DNA from: Stentor coeruleus
Lineage: Eukaryota > Ciliophora > Heterotrichea > Heterotrichida > Stentoridae
Assembly: GCA_001970955.1 (NCBI GenBank)
Contig: MPUH01000052.1
Coordinates: 1 to 64,000, forward strand
DNA: 64,000 nt
Direction: 5' to 3'
The first letter of the stretch is position 1. Each line of letters starts with the position of its first letter. Below are positions 51,875-62,247 of this stretch, piece by piece. Under the pieces are notes generated by a model. It saw only the letters and a program-made list of their open reading frames with translations. It searched no databases and was not told where the DNA came from. The translations under genes were made by a program, and so were the position numbers.

Positions 51875-53055
51875 GGTGTTGTCAATCCTCTTGAAAATCT
51901 TATTTCTCTATTATAATTTCCTAAAAAAATTCTGCCTCTTTTGCTTTTTTTTAAATCTTTTTTTTCTCTTAACTCTCATCTTTCTCTCAATTCTCCACTC
52001 CTTCCATATCCTCTATTTCCTTTTATTCTTATGCATCTGTATACAGACCTTGGCTTTTGTGCTAAAAGATCTTTTTCTTCCAAATGCAATTAATTTTAAC
52101 ATTTTTTCTTGTTTTTATATGCAAAAAAATTTCCTTCTAGCCTAGAATATAATGTCTAAAATACTCATGCATATGAGGAAACATTTCTTACTATTTATTT
52201 TTCCTTCCTAGTTTTTATGTATCAATTAGAATTTATAAAAATATTCTTATCTAATATTTATACTATAAAATATCAATAATTCTGAGATTCACTTGATAAA
52301 TCTAAGAGCATCAATTATTATGTTATAACTAATCAATGATTTTTGCGAAAACTTTATATATTCTAGGGATATTTATTTATATATATAGGAAGAGCGTTGT
52401 CTACTATTTTTCTGATAGTCCTGAAAAAGTTCACTCGTTTTTGGAGTCCCTTACTATAGAGAATATTTGATAATCCCTGTAGCCGCTGTGCCAATAATTT
52501 ATTGTCTTATGTCTTGAATGACTATATATCTTACTTAATTTTAATTAGGCACTTACAAAAAAAATCCACACAAAGAGAATTACCCAACTTTTAAAAGCTA
52601 TAACTGTCGATACCATTATTGCTTCTAATACTATTACTTTAAATTCCTTGTATTGTAAAAAATTTATCATAAATTATAAGCTTCTTTTTAGTATTATTCT
52701 AGCTGAAGTCATACCTCAAGCTGTATATCAGCTTGATTTAAATTCTTATTGCCAATACTATTTCTATGTTTGTCAAGTTCTTTGATTTTGTGTCCTTTGG
52801 CTAGATTTATTTTTTTATTGCCAATACTATTTTTATGTTTGTCAAGTTCTTTGATTTTGGTCCTTTGGCTAGAATTATTTGTTATATTGACAATGAAATG
52901 TTACTTTTTTACAATGTACTTAGCCAACAAAGTCGCTAGTTTCGAATTAGGATTAAAAATATTAATCTATCCTATCTTAATAAAAAATATTTGAATCCTA
53001 TAAAATCTCACAATTAGCATCAATCATTTTTACTAAAAATAATGCTTATTCTAGT
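51875..53055 (-). pseudogene. Decayed second module of the vWA/RGG family
   Basis: The minus strand directly after the stop of the 1048-aa vWA gene aligns with module 2 of its 5' neighbour. Best block: EMFPHMHEYFRHYILG, stop, KEIFLHIKTRKNVK, against ETFSHMHEYFEHFYARLEGN then FVAYLKPRKNVKD. The Trp-Gln of KEKWQETF has become TAG TAA. A K-F-stop-LIHKN block matches KFWLLHKD, and the RGG tract survives as a basic, Arg/Gly-containing remnant (KGNRGYGRSGEL). Substitutions run mostly toward A/T, with few indels near the 3' end and more erosion toward 53 kb. The 1661-aa gene still has module 2 fused in frame, so this gene probably once ended the same way. Confidence 0.8.
52747..52872. repeat. 58-bp direct repeat, two copies, inside the relic
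   Basis: 52747-52804 and 52816-52872 are near identical (two differences) with an 11-bp spacer, period ~69 bp. No N is present. It falls where intact family members have their charged, repeat-prone linker. Confidence 0.75.
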
Positions 53056-53061
53056 TATTAC

Positions 53062-56000
53062 TTAAGGTCTACCTCTTCTTCCACCTCTTCCACCTCTTCC
53101 TCCTCTTCCACCTCTTCCTCTTTTCTTCCCTCTATGGACATGTGCTCCGCTATCTTTTGGCTTTCCTTCCCAATGCCGTGGGTCTTTCACATTTTTCCTT
53201 GGCTTAGTATACGCGACAAAGTTCCCTGACATTCTCAAATAAACATGTTCGAAATGGTCAAATTTATGAGGAAACGCTTCTTGCCACTTCTCTTTAGGTA
53301 CTTCACCCTCATAAAGTGCCCATATTTTATGCACAGTCTTTTTCTTAGGTTTCCAAAGGACAAATCCTGATCCACTGACCGCTGAATCAAATATGAGTTT
53401 TACCCCTTGATAATTCCCTAAAGTCAACATTTTCACTTTTTCAACAATCTCAGGAACACCTTTAGTCATTAAAGCCTTGTAATATAATGGGAATGATGCT
53501 CCTCCTTGATTAACTCCATATAAACAACCTGCAGCCTCTTCCAAATCTGAAGTCATAGCAAAAATAGTTGCTTTTTTACTACCTTCATTAGAAGAAAGTT
53601 CAGCTAAAAGTTTTGACCTAAAAGCTAAAACTTCTTTATTCACTGAAGTCGAATACAAATTCTGAACAAATTTCACAGACTCTTCAAAAGCAAAAGAATT
53701 TGTATAAAGACCCCATTCAACAGCTTCTTTTCGGTCTTTCTTATGTCCTAAAGCTTGAAGGACAAATGATATTTTTTGTTCGATTTCAGTCAAATTCAAA
53801 TCTTCTAAGGTTTTTATTTGGAAATCCAGTTCTTTGAAAAGCTGGACAAATTTAAATAAAGTTCCATCGACCATAAGGGCTGAGTTGATTTTATCAATAT
53901 TCAAAGAAACTTCTTCACTAAGTTTTTCAATTCTTCCAACAAATTTAAACACTTCTTCCTTCTTTTCACTCTCATGTTCTTTCTTATCATCCTTAGTATC
54001 TTCTTTCTTATCATCCTTAGCATCTTCTTTCTTATCTTCTTTCTTTTCCTCAGTTTGGGTGCTATGTTTAACCCTTAGCGCAGACTTAAAATGTTCAGCA
54101 TAAGAAATACCTCCTTTCATAAGATTATTTCTAACTTCTTCAAAGTGAGGGTTTATATCAATATCCAAATATTTAACGGCAAGTTCAGTTATTCTTACTA
54201 ATGGGGTGAAAGGGAAATTCCTTCTAATCTCTTCTTCAAGTATATGAGGAAGTAAATATTTATATTCTGTAACATCTCCACATCTAACAGCTGAAGATAA
54301 CCAACCAAGGACTATAGAAAGATCTTTAATTCCAACTCTGTACATAGGGTCAGTGAGATATTTTTCAATAAGTTCATGGATTACTGGAAGGATTTTTTCT
54401 TTGTTTTCTTTGTAGACCTGGTCGCAAGTTTCTCTTAGCAATTCAATTAAAAGTTCACTATTCTGCTCTAAAGCTTTAACATAGGCCAAATAGGGAAAAA
54501 CAATAAGCTGGTCTTGATTAAAACCTAGGACGTCTACAGTTGTATTGTANGGCCAAATAGGGAAAAACAATAAGCTGGTCTTGATTAAAACCTAGGACGT
54601 CTACAGTTGTATTGTAGCCAACCATTTGGCTTATTCTCAAACTAGCAATTTTCCAATGGTCTTCGTTAATATATAAAGGCAGAATACCATTTACAGTCTC
54701 CTGAGGTAGGCCTGGAATCAGTTCACTAGCTTTTGGAGGTACTGTTCCATGGGCATAGCTTCGATCACCTTGAATGATTTGACCTGCTTTTGTCTCGAAA
54801 AGTTTGGAGTTAAGGAAATTATCATGGGATACAAGAAGGTAGTTTACGTTTTTAATTTTGATATCGTAAGCTATACCAAGTAAATTCTGAGGCCTTTCGA
54901 GGAACAAAGTTACACAGAGACAATCGCCATGAGAAAGCAAGCTAACCCAATTCTCGTTACTCAGTCCACATTTCAAGTTTCTCGTAGCAAGATAGCCAGC
55001 ATGTTTCTCTTCAATAGCCTTAATATCAATATCCTTCATTACCTCATTAACTTTTTCATCAGACTCAAACAACAGCCTAACATTATCCCCAGCTTCTTTG
55101 GCAATTTTCTTCTCCAAGTTCCTCTTCAAAAACAGCCTACTTGCCATGCCGTTAATATTTGCAAACTGCACATTATCCAAATTCTTACTAGTAATAATTT
55201 TCTTAAAATTGTCAATAAGTTCATTTGTCGCGACAAAAAATGGACTTAATTGTTTTCTTTTATAAGGTCTCAAAGTATTACAATCCTGATACAATCCTCC
55301 AAGTCTTCTTTCAGCCTCTTCTATAAGCCCACCAAGTTCAGTTAATTTTTCAAGTGCTCCAGCAATACCTTTTTCTAAAGCATTAGAAATTTTTGAAGCT
55401 ACAAAAGCTGTTACTAAATGGACAATATCCTCAATACTTCTATAATCCCCACGTGTAGGTTCAATTTCAGCAACTTGGACCTGGCTTCCTTTATGAATTT
55501 CAACTTTACAATCTTCTAAGTCATTTTCTGATACATAAACTAGAGCTTTATAACCTTGTCCATCAGATTCTATTATAACTTTATATGAAGACTCACCACC
55601 AATGAACCTTGCCCATGTTGAAGATTCAAAAGCTAAAGTATAAATATTATTAACAGCAACAGGAATTCTCCCACCTTCAGGTACATATTGAAAAGTTCCA
55701 GGTCTTGTCCCACTTTGGGATAGTTTTGTAAGTAAATTTGCATCATGGCCTGAAGAAAAACCTATACAATGTATGGCTATGGATACGCCATTATTTTCAA
55801 AGTAAGCTTTTTGTTGTTCCATTATTGGGATTAAAGTATTTATACCATTATTGTCTTGACCATCTGTTAGCCAGACACAAAATATGTTCTTAAGGGATTT
55901 ATCATCGATTCTTTGTTTCATTGCGTTCATAACATTGGCAAATATTGTCCCTCCGCTTGCATGAAGAGCTTTGACAAATTCAACCAGCTTATCATAACCT

Positions 56001-56275
56001 TCAGTTTCAGAATGATGTTCTTTGTGTCGTGAATCAAATGGATAGACTGTGCATGGGATATCACCATTTCTAAACTTCGTCACTAAACTTTCAGCTGCAC
56101 CTTTAGCATCATTCATTGGACCACCAGACATAGAGCCACTTTTGTCTATAGCAAACATCGCATAAAGACTGTCTGATTCAACTTCAGTTCCTTCAGTCAA
56201 TGTTGGTAATTCGAACCTTAAAGCCACCATCTCACCCACTATATGGATTAGTTCTGCTCCGATCTTGACTGACAT
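53062..56275 (-). CDS. vWA / RGG protein, single-module form, 1048 aa
   Basis: One frame after collapse of the 66-bp duplication at the N 54550. It is clearly paralogous to the 46155-51277 gene along its whole length: same start (KIGAELIHIVGEMVALRFEL), same vWA MIDAS (FAIDKSGSM, SGGTIFANVM, WLTDGQD), same helical middle (RNLEKKIAKEAGDN) and one C-terminal module with a Lys/Asp/Glu repeat linker (EDKKEDAKDDKKEDTKDDKK). It ends NFVAYTKPRKNVKDPRHWEG then RGKKRGRGGRGGRGGRGG and stop. Two tandem copies on one strand indicate local duplication. Expected cytoplasmic, RNA- or ribonucleoprotein-linked from the RGG tail; this is inference. The sequence downstream of its stop is the decayed second module. 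Confidence 0.87.
54484..54616. repeat. Contig-junction duplication, 66 bp
   Basis: 54484-54549 and 54551-54616 are identical and flank the N at 54550. It splits the 1048-aa vWA gene into two apparent frames; collapsing it restores one (FPYLAYVKALEQN). Confidence 0.93.
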
Positions 56276-56322
56276 TTTTATTATATGCTATCAGAAGTAT
56301 TTAGTATGGTTATTATTTAAGT

Positions 56323-56754
56323 TTATTTAGAATACAAGTAATGAATATGAAGTTTAGATTCTATAGCTTCCAAGTCTATAAAAAATTTATTTGGAAATGA
56401 TGGGAGGATTTTTGGTGCGGATTGTAAGTATGATTTAGGTGATGGGGTGTTACGAGCTCTTTGAGTTTTTTCTAAAGGTATTAAGTATCTATCTAATGCC
56501 AATTTAACCTTTTCTTGTTTTCCTAAGGTATTTTCTTTACTGTCGCTTATATTCAATAATGATTTAGATTTTATTCCGTTCAAGTCCAGTCGAACAGAAA
56601 TGTTCCGAATTGTTGAAAAACGAGATTCAGGAATTGGCATTGGTCTTAGAGGGACTTGTAATATTCTGGGAAACTTTTCGTAGCTTCCTGCGTTTTTCTT
56701 TATCCGACCTTCTTTTAACAATTTTTCAATTGGATCATTTTTGAATTTATCCAT
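56323..56754 (-). CDS. Small basic protein of unknown function, 143 aa
   Basis: ATG 56754 to TAA, intronless. Lys/Arg/Pro/Ser-rich with few hydrophobic residues; likely disordered except the C-terminal helix (KFFIDLEAIESKLHIHYLYS). It lies 47 bp upstream of the vWA gene start on the same strand, and 130 bp from the divergent OST3/6 gene. No domain recognised. Composition resembles many small ciliate cytoskeletal or cortical proteins, which is only a hint. Confidence 0.65.
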   Translation of the reverse strand: MDKFKNDPIEKLLKEGRIKKNAGSYEKFPRILQVPLRPMPIPESRFSTIRNISVRLDLNGIKSKSLLNISDSKENTLGKQEKVKLALDRYLIPLEKTQRARNTPSPKSYLQSAPKILPSFPNKFFIDLEAIESKLHIHYLYSK

Positions 56755-56884
56755 TTACAACTAACGTAATGATATAACTAATTATTATAGGTTATTATAT
56801 TGATAAGGGAACTTTTGATTATTAGGGAAAGCAAAGTTTCTCTTTTGTGGTGGAGAAAATGCTTTAGTTAGGCTTTTTAAATAA

Positions 56885-57943
56885 ATGGCAAAATTGTTCT
56901 TAGCCCTGCTTGTTGCCGTAGCATTTGGGAAAGATGACATGTCTAGAAACAAAGCTGAAGAGCTGAGAAAATTATCAAATAGCCATGGTGGAGTGATATC
57001 TCTTACTACTTCATTATTTGTTGATTATGTTGTCGAGCAGTCTCGTCCATACAACCTCGTCGTGCTCTTTACCACAACCTCAGAAAAATACAAGTGTGTG
57101 ACTTGTGAAGAAATCCAAGGATACTTCTACCAAGTAGCATATTCTTATAAAGAGTCAGGAGGTGAGCTACCATCAATCTCTGAATCAGGGCAAAAATCTC
57201 GAGCAACATTCTTTGGTATTTTAGAATATGGTCCTGATACCCATAGTATCTATCAAAAATTCGGCTTTGTTTCAGTACCCAATATCCTAGTCACAAGCCC
57301 TCGTTCAGTCTTAGATGAAGGGACAAAATTTGCAATTCATAAAGAAGATTTATGGGAGTTCAATATGGGTAGTGAAGTCTTTGCTCAAAAAATTGCAGAT
57401 TTTATAAACAGTCGAGTAGGTAAGAATATTGAAATTAAAACTTCAACAATTGAAGCTTTAGCCTCATTGATTTATACTTTAGTTGCTTTAGGTTTACTTT
57501 GTTATGCAGGATATGCTTTAAGAGGACTTTTATTATTACCTATTGTTTGGTGGGTTGGTGGAATGCTTGTTTATGTCATTTGTATGGCTGGTGTTGTTTA
57601 TGATATTATACATGGAGTACCTTGGATTGGGTCTAATAATAAAGGAGAAGCTGAGTTTATTAATTCAGGGCAAAGAAGTCAATATGGGTTTGAAGGATTT
57701 CTTATGAGTTTTATTATTAGTCTTGCTGGGATTTCGATTATTGGATTGAATATGGTGGCTAAAATGAGCAATGTGTGGAATATGAGGCTTGTTGGGACTT
57801 TGTGTGTCACTATGCTTTTGTATTGCCTTTTTAAGGTTTTAAGTGTTTATAGGGTCAAAGCATCGTGGTATAGTCCTAGTATGCAGCCCCCAGGACATTA
57901 TATCAAAGGACCACTTATGAGAGACCAAGGAAACAGCTTTTAG
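56885..57943 (+). CDS. OST3: OST3/OST6 (TUSC3/MAGT1) subunit of oligosaccharyltransferase
   Basis: 352 aa, intronless. Cleavable signal peptide (MAKLFLALLVAVAFG), a luminal thioredoxin-like domain with the redox motif CVTC at 71-74 in LVVLFTTTSEKYKCVTCEE, then four membrane segments from ~residue 195 (IYTLVALGLLCYAGYAL; LPIVWWVGGMLVYVICM; FLMSFIISLAGISIIGL; LVGTLCVTMLLYCLF). The PWIG(S) element between TM2 and TM3 is family-typical. OST3/6 proteins hold nascent chains by mixed disulfide so that STT3 can glycosylate nearby Asn residues in the ER. The tail carries a conserved Tyr/Pro-rich stretch after TM4 (SVYRVKASWYSP). Length matches the family (330-350 aa). Confidence 0.93.
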   Translation: MAKLFLALLVAVAFGKDDMSRNKAEELRKLSNSHGGVISLTTSLFVDYVVEQSRPYNLVVLFTTTSEKYKCVTCEEIQGYFYQVAYSYKESGGELPSISESGQKSRATFFGILEYGPDTHSIYQKFGFVSVPNILVTSPRSVLDEGTKFAIHKEDLWEFNMGSEVFAQKIADFINSRVGKNIEIKTSTIEALASLIYTLVALGLLCYAGYALRGLLLLPIVWWVGGMLVYVICMAGVVYDIIHGVPWIGSNNKGEAEFINSGQRSQYGFEGFLMSFIISLAGISIIGLNMVAKMSNVWNMRLVGTLCVTMLLYCLFKVLSVYRVKASWYSPSMQPPGHYIKGPLMRDQGNSF

Positions 57944-58255
57944 AATATAAAAATGATTGTCTTTTGAATTGTAGTTAGTATGAGTAATATGGAGAGATGA
58001 TGAGTTTTTTATGGTATGGCTTTTGTTAGGGATTTTATAAAATTATAATTTGTAGTTGAGAAAGATTTTCTAATTTTGTGTGAATGTTAATGTTGTTTTG
58101 AAACTTTTATAGAAGATTGATTAGAGAGGAATACTGATATGGGATTTTTTTAAACTAAAAGAAAGTGAATATTTTATGATATAATGCAGCCTAGATAAGT
58201 GCACTTATTTATCTTTAATTATGCATGGGAGTTAAGTAAATAATTATCTATTATA
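57944..58255. other. Intergenic, 312 bp
   Basis: Spacer between two genes on the same strand; nothing recognised. Confidence 0.5.
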
Positions 58256-59272
58256 ATGTCTATAATACTAATAGGTGATATCAGTACGACTCATATAAGA
58301 TATAGTCTTTTCCATATCACTGAAATTGAAGATAGTCTAATAAAATCAGAGAATTATCCATCTGATGATTTCAACTTAGACATCCTTTTAACCATTCAAG
58401 TATTTTTACAAGACCAGCCTAGGCCTATAATAGCAGTTTTTAGTATTTGTGGGATTATAATAAATAATAAGATCCTGGCAAATGACAGATACGGGACAGG
58501 TTTCGACCCTGATGTTGCAGCTGAAGTTTTAGGCATATCAAAAATATATCTTTTAAATGATTTTCAAAATATTGGATATGCAGTTACAAAGCTATCTTCC
58601 AATGAATTCTTTGTCATGAACCGTGGCTGCCAAAACCCAACAGGAATTATATTATGTGTGTCAATTGGCACTGGTATAGGTCAGTGTTTTTTATTACACA
58701 ATGGCAAAGACTATAACGTTTTACCTTCAGAAGGTGGACACCAAGATTATTCTCCAAAAACTGCTGTCGATAAAAAATTCTATGATTTTGTATGCAGAAA
58801 TTATACTAAGCTAAGTTTGACCTATTCATCACTTATAAACGAGCAAAATGCGAATATGTTTTATCATTTTCTCAGAGAAGAATATACTGATAAAGTAAAC
58901 TCTAATTTTGATGAGATTTTTATGAGGGATCAATCAAATCAAACTAAAATTATGATAGAAGCAGGGTTTAATAAAAAAGATGTTCTTGCAGCTCAAGGGG
59001 TGAAGATGTGGCTTAATCATGTAGGTTATTATCTTGCTAATCTTTTTATGAACTTTTTGCCATCAGGAGGTTTTTATTTACTTGGAGAGACGATATCAAA
59101 AAATTATGAAAGAATTATTAAGCATTCAGGGATACGTGAAGGATTTTATTGTGGTAGGGCTAACATACTTCACAAAACAATGAAAGAAGTCCCAATTTAT
59201 ATTGTGAAATCTGAAAATCTTGGGACCCGTGGAGCGATGGTTTATACAAAACATATACTTTTTAATAGTTAA
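58256..59272 (+). CDS. glk: Bacterial-type glucokinase (Glk family)
   Basis: 338 aa, intronless, typical Glk length (~320). Family motifs: LLNDFQNIGYAV with the catalytic Asp, SIGTGIGQCFLL, and SEGGHQDYSPK with the Glu-Gly-Gly-His sugar-binding element. A late FLPSGGFYLLGETISKN segment fits the C-terminal nucleotide site. It would phosphorylate glucose to glucose-6-phosphate with ATP. The first phosphate loop, normally GDIGGTNARL, reads GDISTTHIRYSL: the Gly-Gly is Ser-Thr, which may change ATP binding. Glk-type glucokinases are mainly bacterial but also occur in ciliates and other protists, so an old transfer is likely; base composition here is like its neighbours. It ends 11 bp before the next gene. 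Confidence 0.88.
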   Translation: MSIILIGDISTTHIRYSLFHITEIEDSLIKSENYPSDDFNLDILLTIQVFLQDQPRPIIAVFSICGIIINNKILANDRYGTGFDPDVAAEVLGISKIYLLNDFQNIGYAVTKLSSNEFFVMNRGCQNPTGIILCVSIGTGIGQCFLLHNGKDYNVLPSEGGHQDYSPKTAVDKKFYDFVCRNYTKLSLTYSSLINEQNANMFYHFLREEYTDKVNSNFDEIFMRDQSNQTKIMIEAGFNKKDVLAAQGVKMWLNHVGYYLANLFMNFLPSGGFYLLGETISKNYERIIKHSGIREGFYCGRANILHKTMKEVPIYIVKSENLGTRGAMVYTKHILFNS

Positions 59273-59283
59273 TAGGTTATAAA

Positions 59284-61527
59284 ATGAACTCTATTATCCC
59301 TGTTAAAGTCTCTTTAGTTGACTTCACATTAAATCCTATTTTATCTATAGAAAACATCAGCCAAGACGACCTTATTATTTCAATCACTTTTAATCATGTG
59401 AATAACATTTTCAAACCCCCATTCACAAACCTCCCAGTCCAACTTGTAAGTTTTCCTATGATCTCAACAATGTATTTCAAAATCCTGCACAATAATATCT
59501 GTATTGGTGAAGCAAGCTGTAGTCTTGAAGGACTTCATATAAAAAAGAATATCGAAAATTTCATTGAGCTCAAAATAAACCAAGAAACTACATCGAAAGA
59601 AGATACAAAAAATCCTGAAGCTTCAACAGGGATAAAAACTGTGGGGAATTTCAAAGCTCTCATTGAAAAAGAAGACCCGGATATGAAAAACTGCCAATTA
59701 TGTCCAATATTTGAAAACTTTACAACTATAAGCGAAAGAGCTTTGGAAATTATTATCGAAATGAATAAAAATATCAATAATAAATACATTGGCAGGGTTA
59801 ATCAGCTTGGTATGGAAGTTCATCAGATAGATACGGAAAATGAAGTTACACCACAAAGGATAAAAAATATCAAATGTCTTCTTGTTGGGGTTAATGAAAA
59901 ACTCAAGATTTTAGATATGCTTAAAGAACGCTGTGAAAATTTGTCTATACAGGTGTTTGAGGAACAGAAAAGTAGGGAAAATATGCAAGGAGCCTTTAAA
60001 AAAACGTGTAAAGAATTTTTAGACAGCAAATCGCAGCTGGAAAAAATGGTCATCGAACTTGAGAAAAAGGTCTCAACGCTTAGTAAAAGAAACTATTTCC
60101 TAGAAAACATAGAAAAAACATATGAAAACTATAAGAAAAATGCTCAAACTGAAATTGAAGTCCTAAAATCTAAACTTGCCAAACTAGAAAAAGGGATCAT
60201 CCACGACCCAAGAACTGAAGAAATCATAAAAAATCTCCGAGCCAACGCTGCATTCGCTGAAAACACTACAAAAATGCAAAAAAATGAATTTTCTAAAGTT
60301 ACCCAAGGATATGAGGAAGCTGTTGCCCAATATCAACAGCAAGTTAGCGATTTGTCTCATGAAAACTTGAATTTTACTCAGAAAATCGAGATTTTAACCA
60401 GAAAAAACCAAGAGTTAAAAACTGAAAATGAGTTGCTTTTAAATGAATCTACATTGGATAAAGCTAAGCTTTTAGAGTATGAAAAACATATTTCGTATGT
60501 AAAAGAAATGGAATCGCAAATGAAAAGGTTGGAAGAAACGGCGAATAGAGCTAAAGAGGATTATAAAGCTTTACAAGAACAAATGGGGAAATTGTCTCAA
60601 AGATATCATGAAGGGACAAGAGGGTTGTTTAATGATAAAAAACAGTTGATGGAAAATAATCGGAAGTTGACTGAAGAAAGTATAAAAGCAAAACATGAAA
60701 ATAATACATTTAGGAATCAGGTTGTAGAATTAAGGAGTAGAGGTATTAGTGATTCTTTTGCATCCCCAGGTAGCACATATAGTTCTTTAAGTAGCCAAAA
60801 CATTAAACTTCTTCAAGACTGTAAAGACCTCGTGTCAATTTCTAACAAATTCGAATCAGATATAGTAAAAGAGTTTCATGTAGTTCTAAAAAACATAGTC
60901 GAAAGTTCTGAGCGCCACCTAATGCTCCAAAGGCTTCAATCAAAAATTCTACAATTTCTTCGTGATAAAGACATTGAAAACCATCTTTTACGTGATCTGG
61001 TTATTGAGTTCCAAAAAGATAAACCAATTTATGTCCCAGTCCGTGGAGATTTTATAGACAATACACTAGCTAACTATTTAAATTCTAGATCAAATTATTG
61101 TGGAGTTCCATTTGTCCGTTTAGAATCAGGTGTATATTTATTTGGTACAAAACGCGTAGTATTAAGAATTGAAAATATTGGCATTGTTAGTAATATCTAA
61201 ATAGTTCGTATTGGTGGGGGTTTTCTAAAAATTGAAGACTTTATTAACGCAAATGCTGCTGTAGAGTTCGCGAAACTTAAAGACAAAGAAAGAGAAAAGG
61301 ATCGAAACGGTAAAGATAAAAGCCCATTTATTTATAGCGAGCCCAGAAGCCCTGAAATTTTAGAAAGGACTTTATCCCCAAAGCTTCTTTCGACACAGAG
61401 GATAAGCGTGTCTTCGCCTATATCAAGTCCTAAGTCATTATCAACATCAATTATGAAGAAAAGTACAGGGCCTTCAATTGACAAGAGTAATAAAAGACTA
61501 AACAGTCGTAGAGGTACAGCTAATTAA
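59284..61527 (+). CDS. C2-like / coiled-coil protein with C-terminal GAR-like domain, 742 aa
   Basis: The intron GTAATATCTAAATAG at 61190-61204 joins GIVI to RIGGGFLKIEDFI; without splicing the protein would end inside its last domain. Residues 1-100 form a beta-rich, C2-like domain. Residues ~165-520 are continuous coiled coil (ENLTQK-type heptads, Glu/Lys/Gln rich). After a Ser-rich hinge and a helical pair comes ~590-655, YVPVRGDFIDNTLANYLNSR then GVYLFGTKRVVLRIENIGIV-RIGGGF, matching the GAS2-related (GAR) microtubule-binding domain: G-x-Y-x-h-x-x-K, h-h-R-h-x-R-x-x-h-h-V-R-h-G-G-G-W. The last ~75 residues are basic and Ser/Pro-rich. Likely microtubule-linked. The first domain is the least certain. 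Confidence 0.78.
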
Positions 61528-61617
61528 TAGTATTTACTTAAATTATAATAAAGACTTTTTATGTAAATTCTTGTATATTATTTATTGATTTACAATGATA
61601 CCTAAAATAGCATTAAA

Positions 61618-62247
61618 ATGATCAATCGCAAAAGCAGAGAAGCATTCGGAAGCAAGACCTGTGACCTATCAAGCACAGAGTTCCTCTACAATTGGGACTC
61701 ATCGATACCAGATATAGTAAAAAAACATCCAAAAAGCCCTTTTCAGCTCATTTCCCCGAAATACCCGAAAATCCCATCAGTAGACTATCTGAAGTTCTCA
61801 GAAAAAGTTCTTAGCGAGTATACAAAAATCCTCCCACATACTGTGAAAAATAGAAACAGGGCAGAACTTATACGTAAAAACTCAGGGCCTAGCGACTTTG
61901 CCTCAAAGTCTAATACTGAAATTCCGAATATTAAAATTGAAATGCCCAGATTTAGATTTAATAGCACTATGGCTATTATACAACCTAATAAAATTCACCA
62001 GTTTAAGAGCTTTTCTTATATGCTACCTCAGTGTCAGACTGAAAAATATTTGATTAATAAATACTCGATACCTAATGGACTTGTTAGATCAAAGGAACGA
62101 ATTGGCAACATGCATAAAACTTTTGAATCTTTAACTGTGAATAACCCAAATCTTAAAGTTGAACGCAGAGGAGTTATGGGGACAAAAATTGTAAGAATTA
62201 GTAAAAATAGTCGAAAACTTTTGTTTGCCCGGATGATTAATAAATAA
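61618..62247 (+). CDS. Basic protein of unknown function, 209 aa
   Basis: Intact intronless frame ending in TAA. Lys/Arg/Asn/Ser-rich with scattered aromatic residues; a proline-rich motif occurs twice (KKHPKSPFQLISPKYPKIPS; IPNIKIEMPRF). Predicted mostly disordered with no membrane segment. No domain recognised. It follows the GAR-like gene by 90 bp on the same strand; a shared cytoskeletal function is possible but not supported by sequence. Confidence 0.65.
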   Translation: MINRKSREAFGSKTCDLSSTEFLYNWDSSIPDIVKKHPKSPFQLISPKYPKIPSVDYLKFSEKVLSEYTKILPHTVKNRNRAELIRKNSGPSDFASKSNTEIPNIKIEMPRFRFNSTMAIIQPNKIHQFKSFSYMLPQCQTEKYLINKYSIPNGLVRSKERIGNMHKTFESLTVNNPNLKVERRGVMGTKIVRISKNSRKLLFARMINK

